Shown: piece by piece, positions 1 through 11,507 of the stretch
Position numbering within the stretch: the stretch's first letter is position 1
Layout of the letters: the number at the start of each line of letters is the position of its first letter
Assembly: GCF_000003195.3 (NCBI RefSeq)
Contig: NC_012874.2
Span: forward strand, 63,438,580 to 63,502,579
DNA: 64,000 bases
Reading direction: 5' to 3'
Origin: Sorghum bicolor
Lineage: Eukaryota > Streptophyta > Magnoliopsida > Poales > Poaceae
Notes under the pieces: generated by a model
Databases searched by the model: none
What the model was told of the DNA's origin: nothing
What the model saw: only the letters and a program-made list of their open reading frames with translations
Program-made: the position numbers and the translations under genes

Positions 1-7
1 GCTTAAA

Positions 8-2550
8 ATGCCCACGGAGAAGGGTGTCCTGACCGTCAGAGGCAACGTTTACACTGCGTACACCTGCGAAGAAGAAAGTTTCAAGATCACCGAGGCAATT
101 GACCTCTCAATCCGCATGACGGAAACAGCAAACCAAGCCGCACAGCTCCCCCCCGACCAGCTCCGATTACCTGAGCAGGAGACAGCCAGAAAGAATTCGA
201 AATCCAAGGAGTACAAAGAAGTGCAGCTGGTCGAAGGCAACCCCGAGAAGACAGCCCTCATCGGGGTTAACCTGGATCCAAAATAGGAAGACGCGCTCGT
301 CAGGTTTCTAAGGGACAACGTGAGCGTTTTCGCATGGAAACCCGCAGACATGCCCGGTGTCCCACGAAACCTGATCGAGCACTCCTTAAACGTCTCGAAG
401 ACCGCAAGACCAATCAAGCAAAAACTGCGACGGTTCGCTCGTGACAAAAAGGAGGCTATTAGGACAGAAATAACACGGCTTCTAGCAGCCGGATTCATAA
501 AAGAGGTGTATCATCCCGATTGGCTCGCCAATCCGGTTCTTGTACGCAAAAAGAATAATGAATGGAGAATGTGCGTTGATTACACCGATCTCAACAAACA
601 CTGTCCTAAAGATCCTTTTGGTCTTCCTCGCATCGACGAGGTGGTCGACTCAACGGCAGGATGCGAACTCCTCTCCTTTCTAGACTGCTACTCTGGTTAT
701 CACCAGATCTCGTTAAAGGAAGAAGATCAGATCAAAACATCCTTCATCACACCCTTCGGCGCATACTGCTACACTACCATGTCTTTCGGACTTAAAAACG
801 CTGGGGCCACTTATCAAAGGGCCATCCAACAATGCCTCCACGACGAGATTCGCGATGACCTTGTCGAGGCCTATGTGGACGACGTGGTCGTAAAAACAAG
901 GGACGCGAGCACCTTAATCAACAACTTAGACCGAACCTTCAAGGCACTCAATAGGTACAAGTGGAAGCTTAACCCCAAGAAATGCATTTTCGGCGTTCCC
1001 TCCGGTCTGCTGCTCGGCAACGTCGTCAGTTGCGACGGCATACGACCAAACCCTTCAAAAGTCAAAGCCGTACTCGACATGCGACCACCGAAGAACGTCA
1101 AGGATATTCAGAAGCTAACCGGATGCATGGCCGCCCTCAGTCGTTTCATCTCAAGGCTGGGAGAAAAAGGCCTCCCTTTCTTCAAACTATTAAAGGCGTC
1201 AGAAAAGTTCTCCTGGACCGAAGAAGCCGACGCTGCGTTCACTCAGCTCAAGACCTTCCTCACTTCACCGCCTGTCCTCACAGCGCCTCAGCCCAATGAA
1301 GACCTGCTCCTTTACATTGCTGCAACCGACAGGGTTGTTTCCACGGCAATAGTGGTCGAGCGAGATGAACCAGGTCACGTCTTCAAAGTCCAGAGACCCG
1401 TTTACTTCATAAGCGAAGTTTTAAACGAATCCAAGGCCAGGTACCCACAAATACAAAAGCTTATATACGCCATCCTGATAACGTCAAGAAAACTGAAGCA
1501 CTACTTCGACGGCCATCGAGTCCTGGTGACAACCAGCTTCCCTCTCGGGGACATCCTGCGCAATAAAGACGCCAATGGCAGAATCGTGAAATGGGCAATG
1601 GAATTATGTCCATTTTCCCTGGAGTTCCAGAGTCGCACCACTGTCAAGTCCCAAGCCCTGGTCGATTTCATTGCCGAATGGACGGATCTCAACGAGCCTT
1701 CCGTTCCCGATGTCTCAGACCACTGGTCAATGTTCTTTGATGGGTCCTTGAACATCAACGGTGCAGGCGCTGGGATACTGTTCGTATCACCCAACAAGGA
1801 CAAACTCCGCTACGTCCTTAGGATCCTTTTCCCGGCGTCAAACAACATCGCCGAATACGAAGCATGCTTACACGGCATACGACTAGCCGTTGAACTGGGG
1901 GTCAAGCGCCTCTATGTCCACGGCGACTCCGCTTTGGTCATCAACCAGCTCAACAAGGAGTGGGACGTAACCCACGAAAAGATGGATCTTTACTGCAAGG
2001 AAATCCGCAAATGGGAAACTAACTTCTATGGCATAGAGTACATCCACGTGGTCCGGGATAAGAACCAAGCAGCAGATGCGTTGTCAAAGTTAGGCTCATC
2101 TCGGGCCCAGATCCCGCGGGGTATTTTTGTCCAGGACATCCATGAGCCAAGCGTAAGCCCTCCCCTGGTCGACAAGCAACCCACCGAGGCCATGCTCATA
2201 GATGACGCCACTCCGACAACCGGTGGGCATGACTGGCGTACCCCGTTCATCAAATACATATCAGACGGGACAGGCTATCAGGACAAAACAGAGAACGAGC
2301 GCCTCATCCGACGATCAAAGAACTACATCCTGGTCGACGGAAAACTCATGCGGAAAAACGCAAGCTCCGAAGTACTGCTCAAGTGCATACCCCAAGATGA
2401 TGGTATCAGGCTCTTGGAAGACATACACGCTGGATCCTGCGGCAATCACGCCGCATCTAGAACGCTGGTCGGAAAGGCTTTCCGAGCAGGTTTTTATTGG
2501 CCAACCGCGGTCGGCGACGCAGAAAAACTGGTTCGCCATTGCGAAGGATG
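8..2550 (+). pseudogene. Ty3/gypsy Tat-clade pol fragment (RT, RNase H, second RNase H, start of integrase)
   Basis: Retrotransposon polyprotein that would copy element RNA into DNA. It is open in one frame from 8, apart from an in-frame TAG at 284-286 just before the reverse transcriptase. Visible parts: reverse transcriptase with [12 protein letters not shown] and the YVDD catalytic box near 868-889; a first, degenerate RNase H with [12 protein letters not shown] near 1500; then a second RNase H of the plant Tat type with FFDGS, AEYEAC, HGDSAL and AADALSKL (about 1735-2090). A second RNase H domain is a known hallmark of the Tat lineage. The integrase zinc-binding HHCC motif starts near 2425 and stops after CEGC, where an unrelated element begins. 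The integrase core and both LTRs are absent, and the 5' side runs out of the window. The family call is firm, the exact subfamily is not. Confidence 0.88.
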
Positions 2551-2642
2551 TCCCTGGCTACCTGGGAACAGGCTTGTCCCCAAGCCGGCGCGCATGGGAA
2601 GCGTTGCTTGAGCGCTTCCTCGTCTTCCCAGGTAGCCAGGGA
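2551..2642. repeat. 17-bp perfect inverted repeat at the junction of the two gypsy elements
   Basis: Positions 2551-2567 and 2626-2642 are exact reverse complements (TCCCTGGCTACCTGGGA and its complement). The left arm begins where the Tat-clade integrase stops; the right arm lies in the chromodomain sequence of the other element. Confidence 0.85.
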
Positions 2643-5600
2643 CTCATCGAAACTTGACCATTTGATGAGCACCTGTTGCACAGTACCGTTGCCGCGAGGG
2701 TGAAGACGACGCTGCAGGACCTTCTCAGGGACTTGCAGAGCGTCTTCCATGTCTGGCAACTGAGAACAAACAGGAGTAGCAGAAGGAGGAGCTGGCTTGA
2801 GAAGGGAGACATGGAATACCGGGTGAATTGAGGAGGACGGAGGCAGTTCCAATTTGTACGCCACTGTCCCAATCTTTGCAATGACTTTGAAGGGCCCGAA
2901 GTATTTGAAACACAGCTTGTTGTGGGCACGGGGGGGGGGGGGGCAGAGAAGACTGCACATAAGGTTGGAGACGGAGGTAGACATGATCTCCAACGTTGAA
3001 CTTGCGGTCCGAACGTTTCTTGTCAGCCTGGTGTTTCATGCGTTGTTGTGCGCGAAGAAGGTGTTGACGCACAACCGCAACCATTGTCGCACGCTCCGCC
3101 AGCATGGACTCAACATCGGGAACAGAAGAGACAACAGCATCAGAAAGACCGAAATGCTTAGGGGGATGCCCATAGAGTACCTCAAAGGGAGAACGACCCA
3201 GTGCCGAATGTTGACTTGTATTATACCAATATTCTGCCAAAGATAGCCACTTGAGCCACAGCTTGGGACATGAGTGAATGAAGCAGCGAAGATATGTTTC
3301 CAAGCACTGGTTTACTCGCTCGGTTTGACCGTCAGATTGAGGATGGTAAGCGGAACTTAAGCAAAGCTGAACCTTAGCCAGCCTGAACAATTCGTTCCAG
3401 AAGGCACTGGTGAAAACCGGGTCTCTGTCGGAGATGATGTGTGTGGGCAGTCCGTGCAGCTTGAACACAGAGTCTAGAAAAGCCTGAGCCACCTTGCCAG
3501 CAGTGTATGGGTGATGTAAAGGAACAAAATGCGCATATTTGCTGAACTTATCGACAATCACCAAGATACAATTGGCAGTGCCAGAGGTGGGCAGACCATC
3601 AATAAAGTCCATGCTGATTACCTGCCAAGAAGAGGATGGCATAGGAAGAGGGGACAGTAAGCCTGGATATCGGGACCGGTCAGGTTTAGCCTGAGCACAG
3701 ACTGAACATGTAGTGACAAAGTTGCGGATATCTGCCTTCATGCCCCGCCATGCAAAGTGTTGTTTGATCCGGGCATAGGTCACTGGGAAACCAGAGTGCC
3801 CTCCCAGAGCGCTGTTGTGGAGAGCGGACATGACCCTGTGGTGGAGAGGAACATTGCTGCCCAACCAAATGCGCCCTTTATATCGAATGATCCCACCAGT
3901 GAGACTGTAAGGGGGCGAGCTGTCAGGATTCACAGACAGTTGTTGCAACAGTTTAGAAGCGTAGGGATCGGAGGAATAACCAGTCACCACATCAGCTAAC
4001 CATGTAGGCGTCACTGAGGATATAGCCTGCAGCTGAGAAGGCGCCTCAGGATGGCGGGAAAGAGCATCTGCAGCCTTGTTGGTGGTACCAGGTTTATAAA
4101 TGACCCTATACTGCAGACCGGCTAGTCGGGTATACATCTTAAGTTGCCAAGGAGTGTGAAGGCGCTGATCGGACACATGTATGAGGCTGCGCTGGTCTGT
4201 AAATATGGTGAACTCATTGTGTTGCAAGTAAGAGCGCCACTGATCAACTGCAACTAATATGGCCAGGTACTCTTTATCATAGGTAGATAAGCCCCGAGTG
4301 CGCGGTCCCAGAGATTTGCTGACAAATGCCAAGGGATGCCCATCTTGCATCAGCACTGCTCCTACACCGGTATCGCTAGCATCGGTCTGGATTTGAAAGG
4401 GCTTGTTGAAGTCCGGAAGAGCCAATACAGGAGCGGACATAAGAGCGGACTGCAGAGCCGAAAATGCAGTGGAGTGAGTGCTGGTCCAGCAGAAAACAAC
4501 ACCTTTCTTGAGCAAATCATACAGTGGGCGAGCAATAACTGCGAAATGCTGGACAAACTTTCTGTAATAACCAGCGAGGCCGAGGAAACTGCGTAAATCT
4601 TTGACATCCTTGGGTACAGGCCAGGAACGAATGGACTCCAGCTTAGAGGGATCGGTGCTCACTCCGTCGGCACTGATCACATGGCCTAAATAGGCAATAG
4701 ATTCTTGTGCAAACCGGCATTTGCTCAACTTAACCAGCCACTGATCTTGTTGGAGTAATTCAAACACTTGCCGCAGATGCACCAAATGTTGTTCCCAAGA
4801 TGGACTATATACTAGGATGTCATCAAAGAACACTATGACACAAACGCGAAGCAGAGGCTTAAGGGTAACATTCATGGCGCCCTGGAATGTATTAGGGGCA
4901 CCAGTAAGGCCGAAGGACATCACATTGTACTCGAAGTGGCCCCGGTGGGTTTGAAAGGCAGTTTTGTACTCCTCGCCAGGTGCCATTCGGATCTGATTAA
5001 AGCCAGCGCGTAAGTCCAGACAGGAAAACCAACGAGCCTGAGCTAGCTCATCCAGCAGTTCATCAATGACCGGGATTGGAAACTTGCTCTTAACAGTGAG
5101 TGCATTCAACATTCGGTAATCAACACACATACGCCACGACTGATCTTTCTTTTTGACCAGAAGGACGGGAGAGGAGAAGGGACTGCGACTGGGCCGAATC
5201 ATACCAGTGCGAAGAAGCTCAGACACTTGTGACTCAATTTCAGACTTGAGCTTTGGCGAGTATCGATACTGCCTGATGCAGACTGGTTGGGCTCCAGGAA
5301 CCAAAGGAATGGAGTGGTCACAGTCACGACGCGGTGGCAATGTTGAAGGTTCTGCGAAGAGCTGACTGAACTCATCCAGGATAGACTGAACTTGGGGATG
5401 GACTGTGTGTGTGGGTTGATCAACGGCATCAGATGAAATACTGAACACCATAACCGACGAACAATTCTCTGAAACATCGCCTAGACCGTGAAGCAGCACA
5501 GAACCAGAACCATAAGAGATTGACATCCACTTGTTGCGCCAGTTAACTTTCATCGGCGAGAAGGCTTCAAGCCAATCCATACCCAAGATGATATCATAGG

Positions 5601-7608
5601 ATCCCAAGGGAAGGACACGGAAAGTGGAGTGAAAGGTGTAGCTCTGGACTGACCATTCAACATCTGGAATTACGGTCTCGCATAAGATAGTGTCCCCATT
5701 AGCAACTTTGACCGACACTGGGTGAGGCAGAGGTTGGTGTCCTGACAGCAGAGAAGCAGTGGCTGTGCTGATGAAGGAGTGAGAACTTCCAGAATCAACC
5801 AGAATAGAAACCTGATGACCCAATAGCTTGCCACTGAATTGCATTGTATGAAGTGAGGACTGGCCCTGAACTGCCGCCGCTGAGCAAGTGAAGAACAGAT
5901 GTGAAGGTGCGTCAACTGCAGGTTCCTGATCATCAGAATGAGGATCCTCCTCCTCATCTTGGAAAGAATCCTGGAACAATTCCCAGACCTCCTGGAGAGC
6001 GTGAAGTTGTGGCTGGGAAGAACATTTGTGTCCGGGAGCCCATTTTTCGCCGCAACGTATGCACAAGCCACGGGCGCGATGGAAGTTCTTGAGAGAGGAA
6101 AGCTTGTCCTCGGGAGAAGAGAATTTTGAACCCGACGGCTTATCATCCGCCATACGACCCTGGGGCATTGGGGACCCCAGACCGCCGCGGCCAGCACTGA
6201 ACTTGGAGAAATCCGTTCTGCGGTCCCTCGTCCGCACAGGACCACCAGCTTCTTCCTGCAAAGACGCCAAAGTATACGCAGCATCGAGAGAAGCAGGACG
6301 AGCAACAAGAATAACAGCACGAATGTCCTCGCGTAAACCATCGATGAACCGAGTTGTATAGGCTAGTGTGTCTGGGTTGGGGTTGTAGGATTTAAGCTGG
6401 TCAATGAGTTCGGTGAATTTGTCGATATACTCGGACACCGACCCAGTCTGACGAATGTTAAAGAGTTGGCGAAGTAACAGCTCGTGCTGGTCGCGACTGA
6501 AGCGTTCGTGCAGGAGGGAACAAAAAGACTTCCAATTAAGGGAGGCTAAGATATGTTCAATGGACTGGAGCCAGCGTTTAGCTGCGCCTGTGAAATGCAT
6601 TGTGGCCACTCGTATCCACATTGATGGTTCCACAGCATACATCTCAAAGTAATTGACCGCACAAGTGATCCAAAACTGAGCGTGATCACCATCGAATTTG
6701 GGAAAGTCTAGTTTAGGCAGTCGCCCCAGCTGGGCAGAATGGAAAGTAGGGGAGGACACAGGCGCGGAAAGAGCGGCAGTGGGGTGAACGATGCTAGTGG
6801 GGTTGTGCTGCTGGGGAAGGAATTGGGCAGTGGGTTGGGTGGGGGCAAAATTTTGGTGGAAGGCAAAGGCGTGGGGGTCGGGAGGAAGAGTAGGGTGGTG
6901 AACTCGGTAGGGATGAAATTGGGTAGGAGATGGAATCGGTGCAGATGGGATAGGGTTCATCTTAGGAAATGCAGGAGGATGATCACACGTACCGTGAACT
7001 GCAGGGTGGGCGAGGGTCGTCACCGACCCATAGCCCTGCTCGCGGTGCCCGTTGGGCCAGTCGGCCTTCTCTCCGGCAGGTGGGCGCGCGGAGGCCGACT
7101 CGGTGAAGGGGGCGACGCCGAGGCGACCGCTGCTCGTGCGCGTCGCAGGAGACCGTTCCACCCCCTTTAGGCGCTTGATCTCCAGGCAGATGTCGTGGAC
7201 GGAGGCCTCCACCCACGGGCGCCATTCGTCGAACACCACGGCCGCGTCCTCCAGAGCCGCCACGCGGTCGTCGCGTTCGTCCCGCATCTCAGAGAACCGG
7301 ATCAGCTCCAGGTCATCCATCTTCTCCTCGAGCTCTCCGACGCGGTTGGAGAAGCCCCGGTTCCATTCTTCGGCAGCAACAGCCGCCTCCGAATTCGCCG
7401 AGCAGTAATCCTCGAGGGCGGAATGCCGGGCGGCCGGCCCTGGAACGGAGCTGGTGAAGGCTTCCACCGCCGCCAGACGCCGCTCCGTCTCGTCGTCATG
7501 ATCCCGTCGCGCGGACTCCGCATCCGCGAATCGGGCTTCCCACTTGGCGTCGAAGGAATCGAATCGGCGGATGAGCTCCTCGAATGCCGACTTGACGGCG
7601 GGATCCAT
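2551..7608 (-). pseudogene. Chromovirus gag-pol polyprotein, frameshifted before the chromodomain
   Basis: Long frame from the ATG at 7606-7608. Domains by residue: gag with LPKLDFPKFDG near 295; CCHC zinc knuckle CIRCGEKWAPGHKC near 515; protease LVDSGSSHSF near 604; reverse transcriptase with FFDDILVYS near 927; RNase H with TDASDTGVGAV near 1074; integrase HHCC near 1270-1305 and catalytic D, D, E near 1333, 1392 and 1429. A run of 14 G (2930-2943 on the plus strand) shifts the frame. The chromodomain (TWEDEEAL region, about 2555-2720) continues in another frame (open 2457-2993). The extra-long homopolymer may be a real mutation or an assembly error. Apart from this shift and the lost end the coding part is nearly intact, which suggests a fairly recent insertion. 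Confidence 0.88.
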
Positions 7609-7684
7609 AGCTCCACGAGATCGCTGCAGCCGGGTAAAGTGGGTGTGCCCGGCAGCGAGCTCCAGCGCGAGGCTCCGGTCGACG

Positions 7685-7696
7685 GCTTTGATACCA
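7685..7696 (-). other. Primer-binding site, initiator Met tRNA type
   Basis: The minus strand reads TGGTATCAAAGC one base inside the LTR end. This matches the common plant retroelement site TGGTATCAGAGC, complementary to the 3' end of initiator methionine tRNA, with one mismatch. Confidence 0.75.
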
Positions 7697-7697
7697 A

Positions 7698-8085
7698 TGT
7701 CAGACCCCCGCTCGCTACGGCAAGGATCCGGCGAACTCTCCTACTTAACGGGGAAGAGAGGAAGAGGGAGTCCGCCGCCGGCAACCAGCCGCACGGGGAT
7801 GAGTGCTTAGGGTTTAGAGTTTGGGTACAATGTATTTTGTTACAGAAATACCCTCCCTTCTTACTACTTATACTCCTGTCCTTCACACCTTGTTGAGCAG
7901 GACTTGCAGCTCCATTCCGGTCCAGAAACCTTAGCGCTTGGGCGTTTGGGCCGGCTTCCCCTTCTGGGCCTTGCAGGGCTCCCAGGATGGGGGATGCTGA
8001 CACAGAGGTACTACAAATAAAGAATAGGTAATACCAGGTCAGTGTCGTATCATCATTTGTTCTGTCCATGTGCCCAATCCTGACA
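7698..8085 (-). repeat. 5' LTR of the chromovirus
   Basis: On the minus strand it starts TGTCAGGATTGGG and ends GGTCTGACA, so its ends form the short inverted repeat TGTCAG/CTGACA. It lies directly upstream of the primer-binding site. The next five bases outward are ATTAT (8086-8090), the expected TSD, but the partner copy is lost with the 3' end. Confidence 0.8.
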
Positions 8086-8342
8086 ATTATATACTATCAG
8101 ATCATATTCTTCTGGTTGCTGGCAACAAGCAATTGATTAGGATTAGGCAAAAGGACAAATTATCATATAGTTTGTAACTTACACACCCCTCCTCTATATA
8201 AGTCTTTAAATCAATATCTATATCTATACTTAATATTAAAGAGTAAAAATTTCTCTATATTTTTCCATGGTCTACCCTCTCTCACTACTTGTGTGTCCCT
8301 CCACTCCACTCTCTAAAGCATAGTCATAGCTGGCTTTACTAA

Positions 8343-8487
8343 GGCCATGTTGGTTCTTCTTGCTAAATTTTAGCCAACTAAAAATATTTTAACTACTCTT
8401 AGATGATTAATAAGACTAAACTATTTTAGCTTCTTGTAGCCAGTGTGTTTGGAAGTTTAGCTACTAAAGTGACTACCAAACAAGCCC
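8343..8487. mobile_element. Tourist-like MITE
   Basis: A 145-bp element with terminal inverted repeats GGCCATGTTGG and, at the other end read inward, GGGCTTGTTTGGT. It is flanked by TAA at 8340-8342 and 8488-8490, the TSD usual for PIF/Harbinger MITEs. No coding capacity. Confidence 0.7.
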
Positions 8488-8490
8488 TAA

Positions 8491-9120
8491 GAGTAATACA
8501 CTAGTACTAGGTTACCCATCGCAATAGGTTCCAAAACAACTCATCATCACCGTTGGTTTTGGCCCCTCGGTAGTGAAAGTCATTGATGATATGAACGGTT
8601 ATCACCGTTGGTTCGTGTTACCAACCGGTGAGAAACTCCAAAAATAAAGTTTCCAAAAAATTAAAAACCAGACAAAAAAAATTTAATCCTAAGAGGTAGT
8701 ATTTGAACCCAAGACTTGTACCCTCGTACATAGCTCCCTTGACCACACCCCAAAGTGACTAGTGCTTAAAGTGCATATATATTCCCCTTGTAGGATTTTG
8801 AAATGAATAATAGATTCAAATCTTAAAAAAGCAATCAACTATAAAGTTGTAATTCTCATCCAGGTCTAACTTTTGTTTTGGTTATTTCGCCAGCTGAGGT
8901 TGTTTCACAAATTTGAATTTGAAATTGTGAGAACTTAACATATAATTTTAGCACTGCAAATGATTTAAAATAAAAAATTCATCAATTATAAAGTTATAAT
9001 TCTTATCTAGATCTATAACTTTGGTTTTGGTCATTTTTCTATCTGAGACCGTTTGAAAATTAAATTGTTAGAACTTTGAAAGCATCTATCTAGGCCCATA
9101 ATTTGGTTTTTGCTATTAAC
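8491..9120. repeat. AT-rich transposon-derived repeat units
   Basis: Unannotated repeat with at least two diverged copies of a unit of about 130 bp (near 8845-8960 and 8970-9085), recognisable by AAGTTATAATTC and CTTTGGTTTTGGTCAT. The same unit recurs at 10640-10880. Such units resemble the subterminal repeats of grass CACTA elements, and CACTAGTACTAGG at about 8500 could be one terminus, but no matching end was found. Confidence 0.4.
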
Positions 9121-9239
9121 AATGACAAAATTATTGTGACTAACGTGTGTTTTGCAGCGACATTACTTTAGTGAGGTCAATGATGGTTTTCATGCCTCTA
9201 TTTGATGGCATTTTTTATTTGGTTTTCAAAGGATGAACA

Positions 9240-10610
9240 TGAATATTAAGGATCAATGAATTCTAAGTGTATGTCAATGGTGCTGAGGAACACTTAGAGT
9301 AGTGATAGGACCTTTGTTTTTCTTTGGTGGTACTATAAAGGGGGATTATGAATGTGTAATTTGACCTAGTTGAGTCTATTGAGTGGATGGTGCACATTTA
9401 TAAAAACTAGCACTTGGTAGCCTAGATGAAGCCCAAGAATGATTGGAATCAAAACAAACTCAAAGGCGTTTGAATTGTTGGACGAGTTTGGTGGTGCTCT
9501 GCATGCACCGTACCTGTCTTGTAGGCACTAGACGTCCAACAATGTTTTTAGATGGAGAACAAGGGATGACACAATGGTGTCTGGTGTGCATTGGACATGT
9601 GGATCAGAGAAGGATCATGGCTTGGTGTTGCACTATGTACGGTGTTGCACTAGGTGCCACCGTCGCACCATTCTACCAGAGAGGTATGCAAATGGAACTT
9701 GGCGACTCAAGACTCACCAGAGATGTCTAGTGTGCACTGGACGGGTGCACTGGATGCGTTGTATAGTAAACGACTAGTTTTCAAATTAAACTAGCCAATG
9801 GAGCCTCACCAGACTTGTTTGGTGCCAAAACCAGGACTACACCAAACACGTCGGGTACACATGTTTTTAGCAAGTGGAGGGTTAATGACTAGTTCACTGC
9901 CTTGGATACCCCTCCATCTCAAGCTAGAGACCTCTTTTGGCATTCTGAAGTTGCACCATCCATCCATTTGTGTCGAAAAGAGAGGTGTGGCCTATTGGAG
10001 TGATTTGGATTTGCTAATTCAAGATTAAGGACTCTATTAGTGCTTAGAGAGTACCAAGTGTGCATCCACTCTTCTCATTAGACTTGGTTAGGTCAAATGA
10101 GAGTTTGTGCTTGTTATTCTGAGTGATCGACATCACCTAGAGGACTTGGTGCTAATTGGAAGCTTGGTGATCTCTTGGTGGTGATTGTGGGAGACCCAAC
10201 TCAATACTATGAGCGATTGTGGGCAATTAACTATGCCTAGAGAAGCGGAGAATTAGCACATAGAGAGCACTTGATCCTTGCACTGATCAAGAGGGAGCTA
10301 TACCCTTGCGTGGGTGCTCCAACGAGGACTAGTGGAGTGCCGACTCTCCGATACCTCAAGAAAACATCACCGTGTTCCTAATCCTCTCTTTACTTTTAGC
10401 ATTTACATTTGCACAATTACTTACATGTTTCTACTTTCCTAGAATCACCATGGTAGCTTAGGGTTGGAACTAGGTTCCTAAACTTTTTTTTGCAGACATT
10501 AGAAACTCTTTTAGGCCGCATAAGGGGTGAAATGGGCTAAGTAATAGGTTTTAATTTTATGAGAATTTTAGATTAGCCCCATTCACACCTTATTGGGCAT
10601 CTTGATTTTT
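9240..10610 (+). repeat. Decayed copia-type LTR remnant
   Basis: No gene seen. The segment 10060-10420 (GCATCCACTCTTCTCATTAG, GATCAAGAGGGAGCTATACC) is clearly similar to 17340-17650 and shares layout with the solo LTR at 11508-13430. Weak versions of the GTGCACTGGAC box near 9580-9760 recall the CACCGGAC boxes of that LTR. Short open frames here have no recognisable domain. Confidence 0.5.
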
Positions 10611-10925
10611 TTAAACTTGAAACATGATATATGGACTGCAAACTATTTTAAACGAAAACTCATCAATTACAAAGTTATAGTTCTCATCGAGATCTACAAC
10701 TTTGGTTTTGGTCATTTGGACAATTAAAAAATGGAATTTAAAAAGATGAGAACTTTAAGTAGAATTTTAAGATTTTAAACGACTTCAAATGAAAAGATCA
10801 TCAATTACAAAGTTATAGATCTCATCGAGGCCGACAAGTTTTATGTAGAATTTGTCTTCATCCAACTTGATTTAAAGAAGTTACTAGTTTTACAACGCTG
10901 TAACATGGTAATTACCACTGGCTTA
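10611..10925. repeat. AT-rich transposon-derived repeat units, second cluster
   Basis: Two further copies (near 10665 and 10800) of the CATCAATTACAAAGTTATAG unit seen at 8845-9085, in the same orientation. Probably part of the same old CACTA-like element. No coding signal. Confidence 0.4.
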
Positions 10926-11507
10926 TAAGGGCACTCACAATGCAAGACTCTATCACAGAGTCTAAGACAATTAATTACATATTATTTATGTTATTTTGCT
11001 GATGTGGCAGCATATTTATTGAAGAAACAGGTAGAAACAATAAGACTCCAAGTCTTATTTAGACTCTAGGTCCACATTGTTCGAGGTAATAAATAACTTT
11101 AAACTCTACTCCCTCCATACTAGAAATACATGACATTTAGGACATGATTGTGCTTACCAAGGAGTCATTAATTAGAGGATAATCTTTCAATTTTACCCTT
11201 ATTAAATAGAGGCGTAGGTAGCATGCTTGGGAGCCGACATCCGTTCGTGTCCCTTAGTATGCATGCATTGGAGCCGGCGTCCGTTCGCGTCCGTTAGCAT
11301 GCATGCATGGGAGACGCCCGAGAAGACTAGGAGACGCCCGGCCTTTCGCGTCCGTTAGCATGGGAGACACCCGTCCATTCGTGTGGGAGATGCAGGCGGA
11401 AGACTGAAAGGCAGGAGCAGTCCAGTCCATCAGACCCCTTCGGAGGCTAGGACGTCATTCTTTGCGAAAGCACAGAAGAAACCCAGACCGTCATCTAATC
11501 TAGGTAC

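Larger units (their letters stand above)
2551..8085 (-). mobile_element. Truncated Reina-like chromovirus (Ty3/gypsy) LTR retrotransposon
   Basis: Minus-strand element with a 388-bp 5' LTR (7698-8085), a primer-binding site, one long gag-pol reading frame and a chromodomain end. It is cut off at about 2551, so the polypurine tract and 3' LTR are missing and no TSD can be checked. The short LTR, the single gag-pol frame and the C-terminal chromodomain fit the Reina group of chromoviruses. The Reina assignment rests on gag and integrase appearance only and is less sure than the chromovirus call. Confidence 0.82.
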
